Shown here piece after piece: positions 59,641 through 64,000 of a stretch of DNA of 64,000 nt; positions within the stretch are counted from its first letter, which is position 1, and every line of letters starts with the position of its first letter. This stretch comes from Brevinema_A sp051649605 (lineage in GTDB: Bacteria > Spirochaetota > Brevinematia > Brevinematales > Brevinemataceae). The DNA is taken from the NCBI GenBank assembly GCA_051649605.1, contig JBOFHK010000010.1, forward strand, positions 1 to 64,000, written 5' to 3'. The position numbers and the translations under genes were made by a program. The notes under the pieces were generated by a model, which saw only the letters and a program-made list of their open reading frames with translations, was not told where the DNA came from and ran no database searches.

Positions 59641-60055
59641 TAGTCTCTATAGAAATACTCCGCATATTGGGAGTGTTTCCATGGTTTATTAAAACAAGAG
59701 TATAAGGACGAGGAACAACTTCAATGGCTCTTTCCGCCCACTCAATAAACTTAAAATCTCCTTGGTCAACAAACTCATCAAAACCCCATTCTAAAGCTTC
59801 GTTGATCCCACTGAGACGATAAAGATCAAAATGATACACGGTATACTGATTTGTCTGATAAATATTCATGAGACTAAAAGTCGGACTTGAAACTGCAACA
59901 TGAGGATCAATTAATGCCATAAATGATCGGACAAAACTTGTTTTTCCTGTTCCAAGATCACCTTGTAACACAACCGTGCTAGGGTAATATCGGGAAAATA
60001 TTAATTGAGCAATAGAGGATAATTCTTCAATAGAAGAAATAGCAAATTTGTGCAT
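59630..60055 (-). CDS. tsaE: tRNA threonylcarbamoyladenosine biosynthesis protein TsaE
   Basis: A 141-residue P-loop ATPase. Walker A is LQGDLGTGKTSFVRSF near residue 33, followed by SSPTFSLMNIY, and the Walker B-like YHFDLYRL and FIEWAERA motifs. It drives the TsaBD complex that makes t6A37, the substrate of the MtaB-like enzyme encoded at 55780. The open frame runs 67 codons further upstream, but that part is low-complexity AT-rich sequence through the intergenic region; AAGGA before ATG 60055 fixes the start. Confidence 0.95.
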   Translation of the reverse strand: MHKFAISSIEELSSIAQLIFSRYYPSTVVLQGDLGTGKTSFVRSFMALIDPHVAVSSPTFSLMNIYQTNQYTVYHFDLYRLSGINEALEWGFDEFVDQGDFKFIEWAERAIEVVPRPYTLVLINHGNTPNMRSISIETIID

Positions 60056-60170
60056 AAATTCATCCTTTAGATAAATATTGATTGAATATCGGATTATTTT
60101 TTTTTTAATTAATAGGGTCTTTATAACACTCCATATAAAGAAATAAAATATAGTTTTTTCAAAAAAGCTA

Positions 60171-60199
60171 TTGACGGAAAGACAATAAAAGTGTATAAT
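60171..60199 (+). promoter_or_regulatory. Promoter of the HisA-like gene
   Basis: TTGACG at 60171-60176, a 17-base spacer and TATAAT at 60194-60199. The 11-bp repeat array overlaps the -10 element and continues past the start site. Confidence 0.7.
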
Positions 60200-60244
60200 C
60201 TGTGCATAGTTTGTGCATAATTTGTGCGAATTTTGTGTATAATT
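60190..60244 (-). repeat. Five 11-bp direct repeats matching DnaA boxes on the minus strand
   Basis: Units begin at 60190, 60201, 60212, 60223 and 60234, exactly 11 bases apart. On the plus strand they read AGTGTATAA, TGTGCATAG, TGTGCATAA, TGTGCGAAT and TGTGTATAA. Read on the minus strand two equal the DnaA-box consensus TTATNCACA at all nine positions, two match eight and one matches six. They lie in the divergent gap between tsaE and the HisA-like gene, beside a T-rich tract (60093-60114). Confidence 0.7.
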
Positions 60245-60334
60245 GAGGAATAACATAAAATAACTATACGTTAATTAATATATTATCTTACTCAGAAGAT
60301 GGAACGTTCAACGATAAATTGTGGGAGGTGGAAT

Positions 60335-61072
60335 GTGAAATTAGTTCCGATTATTGAAGTTCATGCAGGTCATACCGAATTTGGACTACCTGAACGCCAA
60401 GGATTATCCGCTCGTATTAAAAACCCTATACTACATGTCCGTTATTGGATCGATCAAGGAGCAAAAGCTGTTTTCATCAAAGACTGTGATGGAGTTATCA
60501 CTGGTAAACCACAATTTAGTAAACAATTAGAATACTTAGATGGTTCCATTGATGAAACAATTTATTATTGCGGTGGTATTCGTGATTTACGAAGTGTGCG
60601 TATTTTTGAACAGCGAAAATATAGTAAAATTGTCTCAGCAACTTCTCTTATCGAAAATAAAAAATTTCTACGTAATATTTTAGCAAATAATATCGGATCT
60701 ATTGCTTTATGGGTTGATTCTATTGATGGTTTTGTGTATACTCGTAATGCGACTCGATGCATCGGAAAAAGAACCATTGATCTTCTCCGCTCCCTTCCAG
60801 AATTTGGTATTGATGAGATTTTTTTCTGTAGCCGATCAGAACAAGGCCCTTCTCCTCATCCAGATCGAGATACAATAGAACATATTCTTGATTTAGGGAT
60901 TAATAAACTTTATGTTGCTGATAATATTTCTTCCAAAGAGGATCTAAAAATTTTATCAGAGTACGAAAAATATGGATTAGCAGGGACAGCGGTTCATCGT
61001 TCTTTATATAATGGAACATTCTCCCTTAAAGAGCTAAACGCTATTTTTCATTATGAAACTATTGATCTATAA
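60335..61072 (+). CDS. HisA-like TIM-barrel protein (orphan)
   Basis: A 245-residue (beta/alpha)8 protein resembling HisA, the ProFAR isomerase of histidine synthesis: MKLVPIIEVHAG for the first strand, IKDCDGVITGKPQF, the loop YYCGGIRDLRSV, ALWVDSIDG and a C-terminal GLAGTAVHRSLYNGTFSLKEL. The first-strand catalytic Asp of HisA (AIDL) is Glu here (IIEV), and the last phosphate loops differ. No other his genes are near, so it may be a paralog with another substrate. Start is GTG at 60335 with GGGAGGTGG; an upstream ATG frame is ignored. Confidence 0.7.
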   Translation: MKLVPIIEVHAGHTEFGLPERQGLSARIKNPILHVRYWIDQGAKAVFIKDCDGVITGKPQFSKQLEYLDGSIDETIYYCGGIRDLRSVRIFEQRKYSKIVSATSLIENKKFLRNILANNIGSIALWVDSIDGFVYTRNATRCIGKRTIDLLRSLPEFGIDEIFFCSRSEQGPSPHPDRDTIEHILDLGINKLYVADNISSKEDLKILSEYEKYGLAGTAVHRSLYNGTFSLKELNAIFHYETIDL

Positions 61073-61131
61073 TCCTATCAAATAAATTAAAGTAGATATT
61101 TAGTAATTCATACAATTTTTGCGAGGTTCCT

Positions 61132-62220
61132 ATGATACAGATCATACGAAGAGCAACTACTGATTTTTCAGTAGGGACAGTACCAATTGGGGCAAAGTAT
61201 CCAATTTCTATTCAATCGATGCTCAGTGTACCGACCGTAGATATTGAAACTGCTATTGCACAGCTGTTTCGACTTGCTTCAGCAGGTTGTGATCTCGTAC
61301 GTTTAGGTGTTCCTGACCAAGCTTCAGCCGAAGCACTAGCAGAAATCAAAAAACGCTCCCCTCTTCCTATTATTGCTGATATTCATTTCGATTACAAACT
61401 AGCCTTAATTGCCATTCGCTCTGGCGTTGATGGACTCCGTTTGAATCCAGGTAATATTTCTAATCTCATTCATGTACGAGAAGTTATTTCCGCTGCTAAA
61501 GAAAGTCATATTCCGATAAGGATCGGTGTAAATGCTGGCTCTCTGAATCCTCAAAAATATCCCCACCCCACCGCAGAAGCAATGGTTGACTCTTCTTTTG
61601 AACATATTAAACTATTAGAAGATTTAGATTTCCATGATATTAAGGTTTCCTTCAAATCCAGTAATGTTTTAACGATGATCGAAGCTAATAGATTATTTGC
61701 TTCTCGTTCTCATTATCCTATTCATCTTGGCGTTACCGAAGCTGGAGACGGTATGCAAGCTGTCGCAAAAAACGCAATCGGTATGGGAACCCTCTTACAA
61801 GAAGGGATTGGAGATACCTTAAGAGTGTCTATTACTGGTGATGTCGTACAAGAAGTAGAAGCTGGGCGTTATATTCTCCGCTCTTTAGGATTAAGAGATG
61901 AAGGGGTAGAAATAGTTTCTTGCCCTACTTGTGCACGAGTAGAATTTGATGTATTAGAAGCTGTCCAACAATTCAAAGAACAAACAAATCATATAAAATC
62001 CTATATTAGAGTAGCTATTATGGGCTGTGTCGTCAACGGTCCCGGCGAAGCAAGAGAAGCGGATTTAGGGATTGCTGTTGGTAAAAACGGCTCTGTTCTC
62101 TTTTGTAAAGGTCAGATTATTGGACACTATACCAAAAATGAAATGCTCCCAGCTCTTTTAGAAGAAACGTTGAAGTTAGATGCCATAAAAAAAGCTGAAA
62201 AAGATAAAGAAGGTCTCTAA
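61132..62220 (+). CDS. ispG: (E)-4-hydroxy-3-methylbut-2-enyl-diphosphate synthase
   Basis: A 362-residue IspG (GcpE). Conserved blocks are YPISIQSMLSVPT, ADIHFDYKLALIA, GLRLNPGNI and, for the [4Fe-4S] cluster, VSCPTCARVEFD and MGCVVNGPGEAREADLG. It converts MEcPP to HMBPP in the MEP pathway started by dxs in this window. It lies 59 bases after the HisA-like gene and may share its promoter. Confidence 0.97.
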   Translation: MIQIIRRATTDFSVGTVPIGAKYPISIQSMLSVPTVDIETAIAQLFRLASAGCDLVRLGVPDQASAEALAEIKKRSPLPIIADIHFDYKLALIAIRSGVDGLRLNPGNISNLIHVREVISAAKESHIPIRIGVNAGSLNPQKYPHPTAEAMVDSSFEHIKLLEDLDFHDIKVSFKSSNVLTMIEANRLFASRSHYPIHLGVTEAGDGMQAVAKNAIGMGTLLQEGIGDTLRVSITGDVVQEVEAGRYILRSLGLRDEGVEIVSCPTCARVEFDVLEAVQQFKEQTNHIKSYIRVAIMGCVVNGPGEAREADLGIAVGKNGSVLFCKGQIIGHYTKNEMLPALLEETLKLDAIKKAEKDKEGL

Positions 62221-62593
62221 AAGACAATCAATAACCTACCTATGTACTCGCAAGAAAATTAATCAAAATCTTAGAATTTCTTCTTAACTAATCTATTATC
62301 CATTCAATAATAAATCTCATCTTGTTCCATAAAAAAAATAAAGAGAGTGTTTTCATAACAACACTTATTTTTCTTACTAATATTTCTCTCAATACCTGAT
62401 TTTTAAGTCTAATTTTATTGAAAATAAAAAAAAATTGGGTGAGAAATTAGAAATAGATTATTTTATAAGAATATAGTATAATTTAGTAAATATATACCAA
62501 TAAAAAAACCTTCCATCATCATATCTTGTTTGGCAGAAGATATCAAAATATTATTATCTACCGCAAATTAAAAATAAATAAGTGGGAAAAATT
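62221..62593. other. Intergenic gap after ispG
   Basis: 373 AT-rich bases. A weak hairpin AGTGTT/AACACT at 62346-62365 followed by TTATTTTT may end ispG. A promoter (TAGATT, 17 bases, TATAAT at 62477-62482) precedes the mutase gene, leaving a leader of about 105 bases without obvious structure. Confidence 0.5.
62454..62482 (+). promoter_or_regulatory. Promoter of the phosphohexomutase gene
   Basis: TAGATT at 62454-62459, 17-base spacer, TATAAT at 62477-62482. Confidence 0.5.
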
Positions 62594-63943
62594 ATGAGTT
62601 TAAAAGTCAGTGTGTCAGGTATCCGTGGAATTTGGGGAGATAGCCTCAATATGGATACTATTATTCAATATTCTCGAGCTTTTGCAGCTTACGTTTTAGA
62701 AAAAGGGGGTAAACGCGTGTTAATGGGACAAGATGGACGCCCTACAGGTGATGTTTTAGCACGATCCTCAGCAAGTATTTTAAATATGATGGGATTAGAT
62801 GTCATCGATGCTGGTATCGTACCAACACCTACAATTTTATATGGTGTGCGAGAATGTGGTTTTGATGCAGGTATTATGCTCTCCGCCTCTCATAATCCTT
62901 TAGAATGGAATGCTTTTAAATTTGTTAAAAAAGGGGGAATCTTTACCGATGATGACGATCTACTTATTATCAACAAATACATCCAAACCCCTAGTCCTAT
63001 GCCATCATGGGATAAAGTAGGTACTTATTATCAAGATAATTCAGTAATGGAAAAACATTTAGAAGCGATTCTTAATACAATCGATATTAAATTAATTCAA
63101 AATTCAGGACTGAAAGTCTTACTAGATCCCGTCAACTGTTCTGGGGCAATTATTACCAAAAAACTATTTCAAGCTTTGGGAATCGAAGCATTTTATATCT
63201 ATGATAAAGCACATGGGCATTTTGAACGCCCCGCAGAGCCCACACCCGCCCATTTAAAGCATCTAAAAGCAATTATCTTAGATAAAAAAGTAGATATTGC
63301 TTTTGCTCAAGATCCTGACGCCGATCGATTAGTCATTGCAGACGAGCAAGGACTTGTCCTCAGTGAAGAACTTACCCCCGTACTTGCCTTAAAAGCATTG
63401 TTGGCACGAGGAGAACGAGGATCTATCGTCCTTAATATGAGCACTTCTAAAGCAGGTGAAAAGCTCAATTCCCAATATCAAGGTAGAACATATCGCTCCA
63501 AAGTTGGAGAAGCTAATGTCGTCAAAAAAGTAGCCCAAGAAAACGCTTTTTACGGTATCGAAGGTAATGGTGGTGTAATTTATCCTGCAGTTAATGCTGG
63601 CAGAGATTCTCTTGTCGGTATTGCATTAATCTTAGAGTTACTAGCCAAAGAAAAAAAAACACTTTCTCAACTTGTATCAGAGCTTCCCATCACTATTATG
63701 AAAAAAGAAAAATATAATTTTAACGGCGATTTAGACGTTTTATTTAAAAAAATGAAAATAAGATTTCCTTCTGCAATCTCTAATACAGAAGATGGTCTGA
63801 GATTAGATTTAGAGGATGGTTCGTGGATTCATTTACGCTCTTCTAATACCGAGCCTATCGTCCGTCTCATCGCTGAAGCTTCAACAGAAGAACAAGTACA
63901 AACTCTACTCCAACAGGTGAATTCTCTCCTACTCGAAAGGTAG
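62594..63943 (+). CDS. glmM: Phosphohexomutase, GlmM-like
   Basis: A 449-residue alpha-D-phosphohexomutase. It starts MSLKVSVSGIRGIWGDSLN; the phosphoserine loop is MLSASHNPLEWNAFKF near residue 95; the metal loop is FAQDPDADRLVIAD near 238; the sugar loop and the final phosphate-binding RSSNTEPIVRLIAEA follow. The SGIRGI start and size suggest a GlmM or phosphomannomutase of archaeal/spirochaete type; substrate cannot be fixed. GlmM would make GlcN-1-P for peptidoglycan. ATG at 62594 is preferred over a GTG four codons earlier. Confidence 0.85.
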   Translation: MSLKVSVSGIRGIWGDSLNMDTIIQYSRAFAAYVLEKGGKRVLMGQDGRPTGDVLARSSASILNMMGLDVIDAGIVPTPTILYGVRECGFDAGIMLSASHNPLEWNAFKFVKKGGIFTDDDDLLIINKYIQTPSPMPSWDKVGTYYQDNSVMEKHLEAILNTIDIKLIQNSGLKVLLDPVNCSGAIITKKLFQALGIEAFYIYDKAHGHFERPAEPTPAHLKHLKAIILDKKVDIAFAQDPDADRLVIADEQGLVLSEELTPVLALKALLARGERGSIVLNMSTSKAGEKLNSQYQGRTYRSKVGEANVVKKVAQENAFYGIEGNGGVIYPAVNAGRDSLVGIALILELLAKEKKTLSQLVSELPITIMKKEKYNFNGDLDVLFKKMKIRFPSAISNTEDGLRLDLEDGSWIHLRSSNTEPIVRLIAEASTEEQVQTLLQQVNSLLLER

Positions 63944-63967
63944 CTTAATTCTCATAAGGAAAAACAG

Positions 63968-64000
63968 ATGAAAAAAAATATCCTCTTATTTTTTTTATTA
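63968..64000 (+). CDS. Start of an exported protein, truncated by window edge
   Basis: ATG at 63968 follows AAGGA at 63956-63960 and opens MKKNILLFFLL, a typical signal-peptide start. Only 11 codons are visible, so nothing more can be said. It lies 24 bases after the mutase gene and is probably cotranscribed with it. Confidence 0.6.
   Translation, partial: MKKNILLFFLL

Noticed and set aside
59856..60256. A longer tsaE with 67 extra N-terminal codons
   Set aside because: The extension runs through the repeat array and T-rich tract, is low complexity, and a good AAGGA site precedes the internal ATG.
1..64000. tRNA, rRNA, CRISPR arrays, insertion sequences or prophage
   Set aside because: I looked for TTCGA-type T-loops with paired acceptor ends, regularly spaced repeats with unique spacers, and transposase or integrase motifs, and saw none; a tRNAscan or similar search would settle it.

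Overview
The window is chromosomal DNA of a low-GC spirochaete, roughly one third GC by eye. The evidence is three FlaB-type core flagellins with a FliA/WhiG sigma factor and a FlgJ rod-binding protein, many short lipoproteins with spirochaete-style lipoboxes, and several conserved proteins that look spirochaete-specific. A Brevinema-like or otherwise poorly sampled lineage is plausible, but the genus cannot be fixed from sequence alone. No rRNA, tRNA, CRISPR array, transposase or phage gene was seen. Gene packing is dense, with operons joined by overlapping stop and start codons and separated by strong hairpin-plus-T terminators.

Layout. Bases 1-7500 are a fast-evolving surface-protein region. 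It holds the end of an outer-membrane barrel gene, a tandem array of four paralogous lipoprotein genes (the first has lost its lipobox cysteine, the fourth is a frameshifted pseudogene), a flaB and flgJ pair, and a set of very small lipoproteins including a decayed duplicate. Bases 7500-8800 carry recO and a conserved hypothetical. Bases 8978-13891 are an Rnf-like operon, rnfC, a rnfD-rnfG fusion, rnfE and rnfA, ending in moxR where rnfB would be expected. Bases 13988-24335 hold DUF4340, phoH, a possible structured RNA, an HPr-like gene facing hpf, fliA, an orphan FecCD permease, tldD, miaB and a TPR membrane protein. Bases 24465-30201 hold a Bat-like pair (BatD/DUF4381-like and VWA), an acyl-CoA synthetase and a MATE exporter. 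Bases 30330-35823 are a PTS and amino-sugar block: HPr, enzyme I, a NagB-NagA fusion and a second NagB-like protein, divergent from EIIA-Glc. Bases 37570-42608 are murI, a SurA-like gene, nusB, mazG and recG. Two more flaB genes follow, then ileS-lspA, a NHL/VWA-coaE-spoIID operon, dxs-mtaB, mtnN, an NlpC/P60 protein, tsaE, a HisA-like orphan, ispG and a GlmM-like mutase.

How the genes fit together. The amino-sugar block (PTS phosphorelay, NagA, GlmM-like mutase, MurI, LspA, SpoIID-like and NlpC/P60 proteins) points to uptake of GlcNAc-type sugars and active envelope turnover. Dxs and IspG indicate the MEP isoprenoid pathway. FliA lies in the same window as a flaB whose upstream region has a good FliA promoter with exact 11-base spacing.

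Most unusual features. First, the Rnf-like complex appears to have lost most cofactor sites: no [2Fe-2S] cysteines in RnfA or RnfE, no SGAT flavinylation motif in the RnfG part, no Gly-rich NADH/FMN loop in RnfC, and no rnfB, although every frame is intact. Second, five exactly 11-bp-spaced repeats that read as DnaA boxes on the minus strand overlap a promoter at 60190-60244. Third, both NagB domains have glycine at the position of catalytic Asp72. Fourth, two promoters place the expected transcription start on or next to the start codon, suggesting leaderless mRNAs. Starts given here were often moved downstream of the longest open frame where a Shine-Dalgarno site or promoter decided the matter.
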